Counted from the first letter of the stretch, positions 1 through 5,667 are shown. The stretch is DNA of 5,739 nucleotides from JAZSQT01 sp045538075 (GCA_045538075.1 JAZSQT010000073.1:1-5739), one strand, 5' to 3'. Notes: generated by a model not told the origin, from the sequence alone. Numbers and translations: made by a program.

Positions 1-31
1 TATATTATACTTGGTAATTAATATTTTTTTT

Positions 32-35
32 AGGA
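32..35 (+). promoter_or_regulatory. Ribosome binding site of the permease gene
   Basis: AGGA lies 6 bases before the ATG at 42 and supports that start. The 41 bases before the gene are A/T rich, with a TATTAT hexamer at 3-8 that could be a -10 box. Its -35 would fall outside the window, so no promoter is called. Confidence 0.6.
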
Positions 36-41
36 AAGCAA

Positions 42-755
42 ATGTTTGAATATTTAGATTTATTAAAATGGATTTTTATTGAGCAATCACGATATACTTA
101 TATTATCAATGGATTACTATTTTCATTGGCGACAACATTAATAGCTGCAATTTTAGGCTTAGTATTTGGTATTTTTTTAGCTTTACTTGCTATTTCTCAC
201 TTTTATCCATTAAAAAATAAAAAAGGCTGGGAAAACTTCAACCCTCTTTCTAAATTAGCTTTTACGTATATAAATATTATTAGAGGAACTCCAGCTGTCG
301 TCCAATTAATGATTTTTGCTAATGTTATTTTTGTTGGATATTTAAGAGATACGCCTATTCTTTTAATTGCAAGTCTTGCTTTTGGCATGAACTCAAGTGC
401 TTATGTTGCAGAAATCATACGTGCAGGTATTCAAGGCTTAGATAAAGGACAAATGGAAGCTGCCCGTGCATTAGGTATGCCCTATGCTCTTTCAATGAAA
501 GAAATTATTATTCCTCAAGCTATTAGAAAAATATTACCTACCCTCGTTAGTGAATTTATCGTATTACTTAAAGAAACATCTATCGTTGGTTTTATTGGTG
601 GCATAGATTTATTAAGGTCTGCAAATATTATTACGAGTCAAACATATAGAGGTGTTGAGCCATTACTGGCAGTTGGGTTAATCTACTTGTTTTTAACATC
701 AATATTTGCTTATTTTATGAGAAAAGTTGAGAGAGGATTAAGAGAGCGTGATTAA
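42..755 (+). CDS. Polar amino-acid ABC transporter permease (HisM/GlnP type)
   Basis: This is the inner-membrane subunit of an ATP-driven amino-acid importer; it forms the channel that receives substrate from a periplasmic binding protein. The 237 residues are normal for the HisM/GlnP/ArtQ family. A long hydrophobic stretch at about 22-52 is followed by the family motif RGTP at 81-84, further membrane segments near 86-100, 104-125, 168-190 and 206-225, and the cytoplasmic EAA loop at about 139-158 (EAARALGM, then IIIPQA), which docks on the ATPase. The ATG at 42 has a good ribosome site. The stop codon overlaps the start of the ATPase gene by 8 bp, which implies translational coupling. Only one permease gene is seen, so the channel is probably a homodimer. 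The substrate cannot be read from the sequence; polar amino acid is the family-level call. Confidence 0.93.
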   Translation: MFEYLDLLKWIFIEQSRYTYIINGLLFSLATTLIAAILGLVFGIFLALLAISHFYPLKNKKGWENFNPLSKLAFTYINIIRGTPAVVQLMIFANVIFVGYLRDTPILLIASLAFGMNSSAYVAEIIRAGIQGLDKGQMEAARALGMPYALSMKEIIIPQAIRKILPTLVSEFIVLLKETSIVGFIGGIDLLRSANIITSQTYRGVEPLLAVGLIYLFLTSIFAYFMRKVERGLRERD

Positions 756-1476
756 AGTTACTAATTTGTATAAAAACTTTGGCGAATTAGAAGTTTTAAA
801 AGATATAAGCCTTAACATTAATCAAGGAGAAGTTATTGCTATCATTGGCCCATCTGGTAGTGGCAAATCTACATTCTTACGTTGTTTAAATAGGCTTGAA
901 GAACCAAGTAGTGGTCATATTTACATTGATAACGAAGATATTATGGATAAAAACGCAAATATCAATAAATTACGTCAAAAAATGGGTATGGTTTTTCAAC
1001 ATTTTAACCTTTTTCCAAATAAAACTGTCCTTGAAAATTTGACGTTAGCACCAATAAAATTAAAAGGATTAAGCAAAAATGATGCAGATTTTATTGCTAT
1101 GAAACTATTAAAACGTGTTGGCCTTGAAGATAAAGCTAATATTTATCCTAGTAAACTTTCTGGTGGTCAAAAACAACGTGTTGCTATTGCAAGAGCTTTA
1201 GCAATGGAGCCAGAAGTTATGCTTTTTGATGAGCCAACATCTGCCCTTGATCCAGAAATGATTAAAGAAGTATTAGACGTTATGGTTGATTTAGCAAAAG
1301 AAGGCATGACGATGGTTATTGTTACCCATGAAATGGGATTTGCAAAAAATGTATCATCACGAATATTATTTATGAATGAAGGAAGTATTTTAGAAGATAG
1401 AAATCCAAAAGATTTTTTTGATAACCCTAACCACCAAAGAACTAAAGAATTTTTATATAAAGTATTATATAAATAA
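748..1476 (+). CDS. Polar amino-acid ABC transporter ATP-binding protein (GlnQ/HisP type)
   Basis: This is the cytoplasmic ATPase that powers the importer. All nucleotide-binding motifs are intact: Walker A GPSGSGKST at 34-42, Q-loop Gln84 in VFQHFNLFP, signature LSGGQ at 137-141, Walker B VMLFDE at 157-162, D-loop SALD at 165-168 and switch His194 in VTHEMGFA. The 242 residues match the GlnQ/HisP/ArtP subfamily, as does the HFNLFP stretch. The start is GTG at 748, inside the last codons of the permease; translation from it gives the expected N-terminus (MIKVTNLYKNFG). The 8-bp overlap with the permease shows that the two are made together. larB follows 8 bp after the stop, so the transporter and the cofactor genes share a transcript. 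The call is firm; the substrate is not known. Confidence 0.95.
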   Translation: MIKVTNLYKNFGELEVLKDISLNINQGEVIAIIGPSGSGKSTFLRCLNRLEEPSSGHIYIDNEDIMDKNANINKLRQKMGMVFQHFNLFPNKTVLENLTLAPIKLKGLSKNDADFIAMKLLKRVGLEDKANIYPSKLSGGQKQRVAIARALAMEPEVMLFDEPTSALDPEMIKEVLDVMVDLAKEGMTMVIVTHEMGFAKNVSSRILFMNEGSILEDRNPKDFFDNPNHQRTKEFLYKVLYK

Positions 1477-1484
1477 GGCTAAAT

Positions 1485-2171
1485 ATGGAAAAAAAATACG
1501 ACGATTTAGGTTTTGCAAAAATTGATTACGATAGAAATATTAGAAACGGTTATCCTGAAATAATATATGGTGAAGGTAAAACTCCAGCTCAAGCATCAGA
1601 AATTTTTTCTAAATTAAGTATTAAAAACGATACTGTAATATGCACAAGAGCAAATTTAGAAGTAGCAAAAGAAATCATTAAACATAATAATGACGCCATT
1701 TATTACGAAAATTGTAGATTAGTCGTATTAAATAGAAGTAAAAAAGAAAAAATTGGTTGCATAGTTGTTGCAACTGGTGGAACTAGCGATATATCTGTTG
1801 CAGATGAAGCTACCATTGTAGCAGAAACATTTGGTTCTAATGTTATAAAACTATATGATGTTGGAGTTGCAGGAATACATAGACTTTTAGACAATAATAA
1901 CATTTTACAAAAAGCAAATTGCATTATAGCTGTTGCTGGATTTGAAGGAGCATTACCTTCTGTGATTGCAGGATTAGTAAAAGTTCCAGTAATTGCAGTG
2001 CCTACTAGCGTTGGTTATGGAGCAAGTTTTAAAGGTTTGACTGCACTTCTTGCAATGCTTAATTCTTGTGCATCTGGAGTTAGTGTAGTTAATATTGATA
2101 ATGGATTTGGTGCAGCTTTCCAAGCAGATATGATTAATAAACTTGCTGTTAAAGGTAAAATTAATGACTAA
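1485..2171 (+). CDS. larB: LarB, pyridinium-3,5-biscarboxylic acid mononucleotide synthase
   Basis: LarB begins nickel-pincer nucleotide (NPN) synthesis: it carboxylates the pyridine ring of nicotinic acid adenine dinucleotide and removes AMP, giving the substrate for LarE. The 228 residues show the LarB N-terminal motif GYPEIIYGEGKT at 22-33, then a PurE-like fold with ATGGTSDISVADEA at 96-109, DVGVAGIHRLL at 125-135, AGFEGALPSVIAGL at 151-164 and GYGASFKG at 177-184. Cys195 in the LNSCASG stretch is probably the cysteine reported to form the transient bond with the pyridine ring; that match is from memory of the family. Automatic annotation often calls such proteins AIR carboxylase (PurE), but the N-terminal motif and the following larC argue for LarB. 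Its ribosome site (AAGG at 1475-1478) overlaps the ATPase stop, and its 3' end overlaps larC by 8 bp. Confidence 0.93.
   Translation: MEKKYDDLGFAKIDYDRNIRNGYPEIIYGEGKTPAQASEIFSKLSIKNDTVICTRANLEVAKEIIKHNNDAIYYENCRLVVLNRSKKEKIGCIVVATGGTSDISVADEATIVAETFGSNVIKLYDVGVAGIHRLLDNNNILQKANCIIAVAGFEGALPSVIAGLVKVPVIAVPTSVGYGASFKGLTALLAMLNSCASGVSVVNIDNGFGAAFQADMINKLAVKGKIND
2151..2155 (+). promoter_or_regulatory. Ribosome binding site that fixes the larC start
   Basis: AAAGG lies 8 bases before the ATG at 2164. A TTG at 2143 in the same frame could extend the protein by 7 residues, but it precedes this site, and family members begin directly with the strand that leads into YFDC. The ATG at 2164 is therefore preferred. 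Confidence 0.6.
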
Positions 2172-2913
2172 TATTTTATATTTTGATTGTTCTAACGGTG
2201 TTTCTGGAGATATGATTGTCGCTTCACTAATAAATTTAGGCGTAGATTTTGAAAAACTTAAAAATTCTATAGAAAGTTTAATGCCAGAAATATCTATTGA
2301 TTATAAAATTAGTAGTAGTTACGGTATTTCTGCCGGAAAATTCTCTGTTATAGATAAAAAATCAAATGATATTGCAGATAAATCTTTAAATAATCATCAA
2401 GTTCATCGTCATTTTAGTGATATAAAAAAAATAATAGAAAATTCTAAATTAGATAATAAAATCAAATCATCATCTATTGATATATTTCATCTTATTGCTG
2501 TAGCAGAAGCAAAAATCCATAATACAACTGTTGATAATATACATTTTCATGAAGTTGGAGCTTTAGATTCTATTGGAGATATAGTAGCATCTGTTATAGC
2601 AATAAACGACATAAATCCTGACATTATTTATTCATCAGCAATTAATACTGGGCAAGGTAAAGTAAAATGTTCTCATGGTATTCTTTCTGTTCCTGCTCCT
2701 GCTACACTAAAGTTGTTAAAGGATATGGTATCTTATTCTGATGGAACAAATTTTGAACTTGCAACCCCTACTGGAGTAGCAATTTTAAAATATTTTTCAA
2801 AAGATTTTATAAATATGCCATTAATGAAAATAATTAAAGACGGTAACGGCATGGGTTCTAAAGATATAGGTAGAGCAAATATTTTTAGAGCTATATTAGG
2901 AGAAAAAATTTAG
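2164..2913 (+). CDS. larC: LarC N-terminal (LarC1) domain, nickel insertion protein, no LarC2 half
   Basis: LarC is the CTP-dependent cyclometallase that inserts nickel into the NPN cofactor. This 249-residue protein matches only its N-terminal domain: YFDCSNGVSGDM at 6-17, a short His cluster at 78-83 (HQVHRH), HFHEVGALDSIGD at 127-139, HGILSVPAPAT at 171-181, ELATPTGVAIL at 198-208, GNGMGSKD at 227-234 and a closing FRAILGE. Full LarC is about 400 residues; the C-terminal LarC2 part, which binds CTP in the known enzyme, is absent. In Lactiplantibacillus plantarum, larC1 and larC2 are separate frames joined by ribosomal frameshifting, but here neither alternative frame stays open beyond the stop, and a convergent gene ends 24 bp away. 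The gene overlaps larB by 8 bp and is the last of the operon. Family assignment is firm; whether the half protein is active is unknown. Confidence 0.9.
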   Translation: MTNILYFDCSNGVSGDMIVASLINLGVDFEKLKNSIESLMPEISIDYKISSSYGISAGKFSVIDKKSNDIADKSLNNHQVHRHFSDIKKIIENSKLDNKIKSSSIDIFHLIAVAEAKIHNTTVDNIHFHEVGALDSIGDIVASVIAINDINPDIIYSSAINTGQGKVKCSHGILSVPAPATLKLLKDMVSYSDGTNFELATPTGVAILKYFSKDFINMPLMKIIKDGNGMGSKDIGRANIFRAILGEKI

Positions 2914-2934
2914 GGGATATTTAAATCCCCTAAA
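2909..2934 (-). terminator. Rho-independent terminator between convergent larC and binding-protein genes
   Basis: The 10-bp arms TTTAGGGGAT and ATCCCCTAAA enclose a 6-base loop and begin inside the last two codons of larC. Read on the - strand the hairpin is followed at once by six Ts (the A-run at 2903-2908 on +), the classic form of an intrinsic terminator for the binding-protein transcript. On the + strand the stem is followed by CGATTATTG and a T-run only further on, so it may stop the lar operon less strongly. Confidence 0.85.
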
Positions 2935-2937
2935 CGA

Positions 2938-3684
2938 TTATTGAAAATATTTTTTTAGTAATGCTTCGTAAGTTCCATTTGCTTTTAATGTTTCTAATGC
3001 TTTATTAACTTCCTCTAAAAGAGCTGGATTATCTTTTGGTATTGCAATAGAATATTCTTCTTGAGCAAGGTCTGTTTCTATAAGTTTAAGATTTTCATTA
3101 TACTTAACGTAATTTTTTGCTGGCTCAAAATCAATTACAACAGCATCAACTTTTTTAGAATTAAGTGCCATTATTGCTTCTGATGACGCATTGTATCTTT
3201 GGATATTTACATCTTTAATATCTGTAACAATTACATCGCCAGTATAACCTAAAACTACACCAACATTATTGTTTGGTAAACTTTCAAAAGAAGTAATTTT
3301 ATCGTTATCATTATTAATAATGATTGCTTGTTTAGATGTAAAATAAGGCGTTGAAAAATTAACTGATTTTCTTCTTTCATCGTTTGCAGTCATTCCAGCA
3401 ATGATTAAATCAAGTTTTTTTGCCTGCATAGCCGGAAGAAGCCCATCAAATGCAATATTTTTGATAATAATCTCTTTTCCTATTAATTTGCCAATTTCAT
3501 TAATAAGGTCTATATCAAAACCAACAATTTTGCCATTATCAAGATACTCAAAAGGTGCAAATTCTGCATTTGTTCCAACGTAAAGACTATTTTGTTGTGC
3601 TTCTTTCTTTTTGCAAGATACAGCCATAAAAGCCGACATAACAACTAATAAAGATATAATAATAGCTTTAAAAAAATTATTCAT
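2938..3684 (-). CDS. Polar amino-acid ABC transporter substrate-binding lipoprotein
   Basis: This is the extracytoplasmic binding protein that captures an amino acid and hands it to the permease. The 248-residue protein starts with a lipoprotein signal: Lys6, a hydrophobic core at 7-22 and a loose lipobox A-V-S-C with Cys24 as the lipidated residue, followed by KKK. The SBP_bac_3 (cluster F) fold then shows VGTNAEFAPFEY at 36-47, GFDIDL at 55-60, a DGLLPAMQ...DLIIAGM stretch at 80-98 and NDERRKSVNFSTPY at 101-114, where Arg104 is the expected contact for the ligand carboxylate. The ATG at 3684 is chosen over one 39 bases upstream because a near-perfect ribosome site precedes it and the signal peptide begins there. 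It lies convergent to the permease-ATPase-lar operon and is probably its partner, though this is inferred from proximity. It has no binding-site feature that fixes the ligand. Confidence 0.92.
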   Translation of the reverse strand: MNNFFKAIIISLLVVMSAFMAVSCKKKEAQQNSLYVGTNAEFAPFEYLDNGKIVGFDIDLINEIGKLIGKEIIIKNIAFDGLLPAMQAKKLDLIIAGMTANDERRKSVNFSTPYFTSKQAIIINNDNDKITSFESLPNNNVGVVLGYTGDVIVTDIKDVNIQRYNASSEAIMALNSKKVDAVVIDFEPAKNYVKYNENLKLIETDLAQEEYSIAIPKDNPALLEEVNKALETLKANGTYEALLKKYFQ

Positions 3685-3690
3685 TATATT

Positions 3691-3697
3691 CTCCTTA
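3691..3697 (-). promoter_or_regulatory. Strong ribosome binding site of the binding-protein gene
   Basis: On the - strand TAAGGAG lies 6 bases before the ATG at 3684. It is the best Shine-Dalgarno match in the window, in keeping with the high output usual for binding proteins, and it decides the start. Confidence 0.85.
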
Positions 3698-3709
3698 TAA
3701 ATAATATGG

Positions 3710-3762
3710 ATATTACTTAACATAATGAAATTTTAAGTCAATAGAAACTTTATAAAATTATA
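3710..3762 (-). promoter_or_regulatory. Candidate promoter region of the binding-protein gene
   Basis: Two weak options are visible on the - strand. A perfect TATAAT box (3757-3762) lacks a good -35 but lies downstream of a T-run. A TTGACT box (3736-3741) has TAATAT (3710-3715) after an over-long 20-base gap. Either would place the promoter within the 143 bp between the two genes, but the A/T richness makes such hexamers common. Confidence 0.3.
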
Positions 3763-3782
3763 TGTATATTAATTAATAAAAA

Positions 3783-3812
3783 AACTACATTAAATCTTGT
3801 ATCATACTACAA
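3783..3812 (-). terminator. Possible weak terminator after the isochorismatase-family gene
   Basis: On the - strand TTGTA and TACAA (3797-3812) form a 5-bp stem with a 6-base loop 15 bases after the stop codon, and a run of seven Ts follows about 15 bases later. The stem is short and the T-run is not adjacent, so some read-through into the binding-protein gene is likely. Confidence 0.25.
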
Positions 3813-3827
3813 TGTTTTAAATAATCA

Positions 3828-4379
3828 CTATTTAAATAATTTATGTATTTCATTAAATTCTTTACTTTTACTATCTTTAAGTAATTGATAAACAATAGCT
3901 TCTGTAACAGAAATATTAGCATTTAATTTCTGCATAAAGTCAAGAGCAGTTTCCCAGCTAAAATCATTTTTAGAAATTACTGCATCAGCAATAACATATA
4001 CATTAAAACTATTATTTAAGAAATCAATAGCCGTTTGCAATACAGATATATGAGCTTCCATACCAACGATAATAATATTTTTTATATTTTTATTTTTTAA
4101 TATTTCTAAAATTTTATCATTATTTCCGGCAGAAAAAGTCGTTTTTTCAATTGTTAAAACTGGGTTTAAAATATCTACAATATCATCAACAGTATTACCA
4201 TATACTTTTGGATACTGCTTCGTCTCTATAACTGGAATATTCATAATATTAAAAGACTTTACAAGTATTGATGTATTCTGTATTACTGTATCAAGCATTT
4301 CTTCGTCCATTAAATCGCATAACTTATCTTGCATATCAACTACGAGTAAAACAGAATTATCCTTTTCTAATTTTTCCAT
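3828..4379 (-). CDS. Isochorismatase-family (cysteine-hydrolase-like) protein with Ser at the catalytic Cys position
   Basis: The 183 residues cover one isochorismatase-like domain of the YcaC/ISOC type, usually soluble oligomeric hydrolases of unknown substrate. The normal triad is Asp-Lys-Cys. Asp15 in VVDMQDKL and Lys79 in TIEKTTFSA are present, but GMEAHISVLQTA at 106-117 has Ser112 where relatives have Cys (codon TCT; TGT would be Cys). The remaining signature ADAVISK at 131-137 and the C-terminal EFNEIHKLFK are typical. The ATG at 4379 is chosen over an in-frame ATG 30 bases upstream because AGGTGA precedes it and the family N-terminus starts here. It is transcribed divergently from a PadR-type regulator that probably controls it. 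Metal ligands typical of nicotinamidase are not visible. It could be a hydrolase using serine, an enzyme needing no nucleophile (as in true isochorismatases such as EntB), or a non-catalytic binder. Confidence 0.88.
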   Translation of the reverse strand: MEKLEKDNSVLLVVDMQDKLCDLMDEEMLDTVIQNTSILVKSFNIMNIPVIETKQYPKVYGNTVDDIVDILNPVLTIEKTTFSAGNNDKILEILKNKNIKNIIIVGMEAHISVLQTAIDFLNNSFNVYVIADAVISKNDFSWETALDFMQKLNANISVTEAIVYQLLKDSKSKEFNEIHKLFK

Positions 4380-4383
4380 ATTC

Positions 4384-4389
4384 TCACCT
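4384..4389 (-). promoter_or_regulatory. Ribosome binding site of the isochorismatase-family gene
   Basis: AGGTGA on the - strand lies 4 bases before the ATG at 4379 and fixes that start over the upstream in-frame ATG at 4409, which would fall at or before the predicted transcription start. Confidence 0.7.
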
Positions 4390-4407
4390 AAGAATTTTAT
4401 TTGATAC

Positions 4408-4436
4408 AATCTATCAAAAATGATAGACTAAATCAA
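4408..4436 (-). promoter_or_regulatory. Promoter of the isochorismatase-family gene
   Basis: On the - strand TTGATT (4431-4436) and TAGATT (4408-4413) are separated by 17 bases, each matching 4 of 6 consensus positions. The transcript would start near 4401, about 22 bases before the ATG, leaving just enough leader for the ribosome site. Its spacer contains the palindrome at 4410-4427. Confidence 0.55.
4410..4427. promoter_or_regulatory. Palindrome in promoter spacer, probable PadR operator
   Basis: TCTATCA and TGATAGA form perfect 7-base arms around AAAA. The element lies between the -35 and -10 boxes of the divergent hydrolase gene and about 22 bp upstream of the -35 of padR. An overlapping second inverted repeat, TTGATA (4401-4406) with TATCAA (4412-4417), shares one half-site. 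Such a position would block RNA polymerase when a dimer is bound. PadR as the binding protein is inferred from the divergent layout. Confidence 0.5.
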
Positions 4437-4449
4437 GACTCACTAATTA

Positions 4450-4478
4450 TTTACTTTTTCTAAATTTTAATTTATAGT
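4450..4478 (+). promoter_or_regulatory. Promoter of the PadR-family regulator gene
   Basis: TTTACT (4450-4455) and TATAGT (4473-4478) are 17 bases apart and match the consensus at 4 and 5 of 6 positions. The start would be near 4485, followed by AAGG at 4497-4500, 7 bases before the ATG at 4508. The palindrome lies outside this promoter, so any autoregulation would be less direct than control of the divergent gene. Confidence 0.55.
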
Positions 4479-4507
4479 GAAAGGCTATTAAAATTTAAGG
4501 TAACTTT

Positions 4508-5140
4508 ATGAAATTAATTAAACTTGATTATGCAGTCCTATCAACATTAGTTCATAATGAATTATCTGGATACGACATTACTGCAAGATTACAAGTTGTA
4601 TGGAAAACTACTCACTCAAGAGTTTATCCAGTTTTATCAAAATTGGAAAAATTGAAACTTGTTGAATATCGTAATGAAGAACAGATTAACAAACCAAATA
4701 AAAAAATATATAAAATAACTAATGAAGGCATAAATACAATTAAATCTTGGTTAGAGGAACCTCCTGCTTCATCAATTAAGAAAGATGAAGGGTTGCTAAA
4801 AATTATGTGTATAGACCTTCTTGACATTGAGCATAGGCAACAACTTATAAAAAAACGCATTAATAGGAGTAAAAAAGAGCTTGAACAATACCGTAAATTA
4901 CTACCAAAAATTGAAAATCAAATTTATGAAAATTCACAGAATACAAATAAAAATGAAATTAGCATACATATATTAAATGAAGCAATTAATACTTTCATAG
5001 GGCTTGAAATTACTTTTTCAGAATGGGTATTACATATATTAGAAAATAGTAACAACAAAAATATAGTAAACTATAAATTTTCTGATTATGTAAGAGACAA
5101 TTTTATTAAAGATAAATATTTAACAAAAAATAAAGCGTAG
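4508..5140 (+). CDS. PadR-family transcriptional regulator
   Basis: PadR proteins are dimeric winged-helix repressors that usually control a neighbouring gene and release DNA on binding a small aromatic or toxic ligand. The 210 residues show the PadR N-terminal domain at about 8-85: YAVLSTLVHNELSGYDI at 8-24, Trp32, SRVYPVLSKLEKLKLVEY at 37-54 (recognition helix region) and the wing with KKIYKITNEGINTIKSWL at 65-82. From about 93 to 180 a charged helical region matches the long C-terminal domain of the PadR/AphA group (PadR_C), which forms the dimer. The full length is typical of that larger subfamily. It is divergent from the isochorismatase-family gene, with a palindrome over that gene's promoter, so repression of that gene is the best guess. 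The ligand cannot be predicted. The stop codon lies inside the stem of a hairpin. Confidence 0.92.
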   Translation: MKLIKLDYAVLSTLVHNELSGYDITARLQVVWKTTHSRVYPVLSKLEKLKLVEYRNEEQINKPNKKIYKITNEGINTIKSWLEEPPASSIKKDEGLLKIMCIDLLDIEHRQQLIKKRINRSKKELEQYRKLLPKIENQIYENSQNTNKNEISIHILNEAINTFIGLEITFSEWVLHILENSNNKNIVNYKFSDYVRDNFIKDKYLTKNKA

Positions 5141-5158
5141 TGTGTATACCCACTACGC
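5135..5158 (-). terminator. Rho-independent terminator between convergent padR-type and PH-domain genes
   Basis: GCGTAGTG and CACTACGC form a perfect 8-bp stem with an 8-base loop. On the - strand the stem is followed by TTTATTTTTT, the T-rich tail of an intrinsic terminator for the PH-domain gene. It overlaps the last codons and stop of the + strand regulator gene, for which it lacks a downstream T-run on that strand. Confidence 0.8.
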
Positions 5159-5171
5159 CAATCTATAATAA

Positions 5172-5185
5172 AGTCTTTAAAGACT
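5172..5185. repeat. 14-bp perfect palindrome between convergent genes
   Basis: AGTCTTTAAAGACT is fully self-complementary. It lies 31 bases after the regulator stop and 27 bases before the stop of the PH-domain gene, and has no adjacent T-run. It may help terminate + strand transcription or be chance in A/T-rich DNA; no function is assigned. Confidence 0.4.
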
Positions 5186-5212
5186 ATTGCTAAATTTTAC
5201 TAAACAGAGTTT

Positions 5213-5662
5213 TTATTTTATCTTAAAATTATTTAAACTATCTTTTATAGCTTGATAAACACTTCTTGCCGTTTCTTCTCTATTAAAATTTAATGTAATT
5301 ATACCAAAATCGCCTTTCAACACTATTTTATATTTCAATAACCCTACTCCTTCATCAGATATACTAAATTCATCAAAGCCAATAATTTCATAAGATTGTA
5401 TTCCCTTAAAATTTATTCTTTTACGTAATAAATTAAATATTGCTGGATAAGATAAAGTCATATCATTTTCATTAATATTATAGCCTATAATTGTATTAAC
5501 CAATACCCATAAATACATTATACATAATATGGCTAAATACACTAACCCATTATCAACATTAAATACGGAACTTGTAAGAACCATATATAACACCCCAAAA
5601 AATATTGGAGCAGAAATTATTAAAACTGTAATATTAAATTTATCTTTAATATGATGTTTCAT
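5213..5662 (-). CDS. Small membrane protein with bacterial PH-like domain
   Basis: The 149 residues have a short basic N-terminus (KHHIKDK), two hydrophobic helices at about 10-32 and 39-61, and a soluble C-terminal part at about 61-145. The latter reads as a beta-rich PH-like fold: YNINENDMTLSY, then RINFKGIQSYEII, then YKIVLKG and IITLNF, ending in a helix (TARSVYQAIKDSL). This layout, two helices then one domain with an 'I.f..I.s' strand, resembles bacterial PH families such as bPH_4 (PF06713), whose roles are mostly unknown. The cysteine and charged residues show no catalytic motif. The ATG at 5662 is preferred to the GTG at 5671 because that GTG is part of the ribosome site itself. It has its own promoter and terminator, so it is probably monocistronic and unrelated to the neighbours. 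The PH-domain call is by resemblance only. Confidence 0.7.
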   Translation of the reverse strand: MKHHIKDKFNITVLIISAPIFFGVLYMVLTSSVFNVDNGLVYLAILCIMYLWVLVNTIIGYNINENDMTLSYPAIFNLLRKRINFKGIQSYEIIGFDEFSISDEGVGLLKYKIVLKGDFGIITLNFNREETARSVYQAIKDSLNNFKIK

Positions 5663-5667
5663 TAGTA

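Noticed and set aside
2143..2163. TTG start giving LarC seven extra residues
   Set aside because: It precedes the ribosome site at 2151-2155, and family members start near the ATG at 2164.
1485..2171. larB read as PurE (AIR carboxylase) of purine synthesis
   Set aside because: The PurE-like fold is only the C-terminal part; the N-terminal GYPEIIYGEGKT motif and the overlap with larC identify LarB.
2903..2934. Programmed ribosomal frameshift at the end of larC: an A-run and AAATTTA heptamer followed by a stem-loop, like the larC1/larC2 joint of Lactiplantibacillus plantarum
   Set aside because: The heptamer is not in the needed phase with the larC codons, and both alternative frames meet a stop within a dozen codons, before any LarC2-like sequence.
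3401..3583. Open frame on the + strand inside the binding-protein gene
   Set aside because: It lies wholly within a well-supported gene on the other strand, has no ribosome site and its translation resembles no protein family; the same holds for open frames opposite the permease, larB and the regulator.
3797..3812. Possible second regulator site (TTGTATCA shared with the divergent operator region)
   Set aside because: An 8-base match is expected by chance in DNA this A/T rich, and the flanks lack the 7-base palindrome.
3685..3827. Small gene or regulatory RNA between the binding-protein and hydrolase genes
   Set aside because: The 143 bp have no open frame with a ribosome site and no strong secondary structure or riboswitch-like pattern.
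3828..4379. Nicotinamidase feeding nicotinate to LarB
   Set aside because: The Asp-x-His metal-site motif of nicotinamidases is absent, the sequence fits the YcaC/ISOC branch, and the catalytic Cys is missing.
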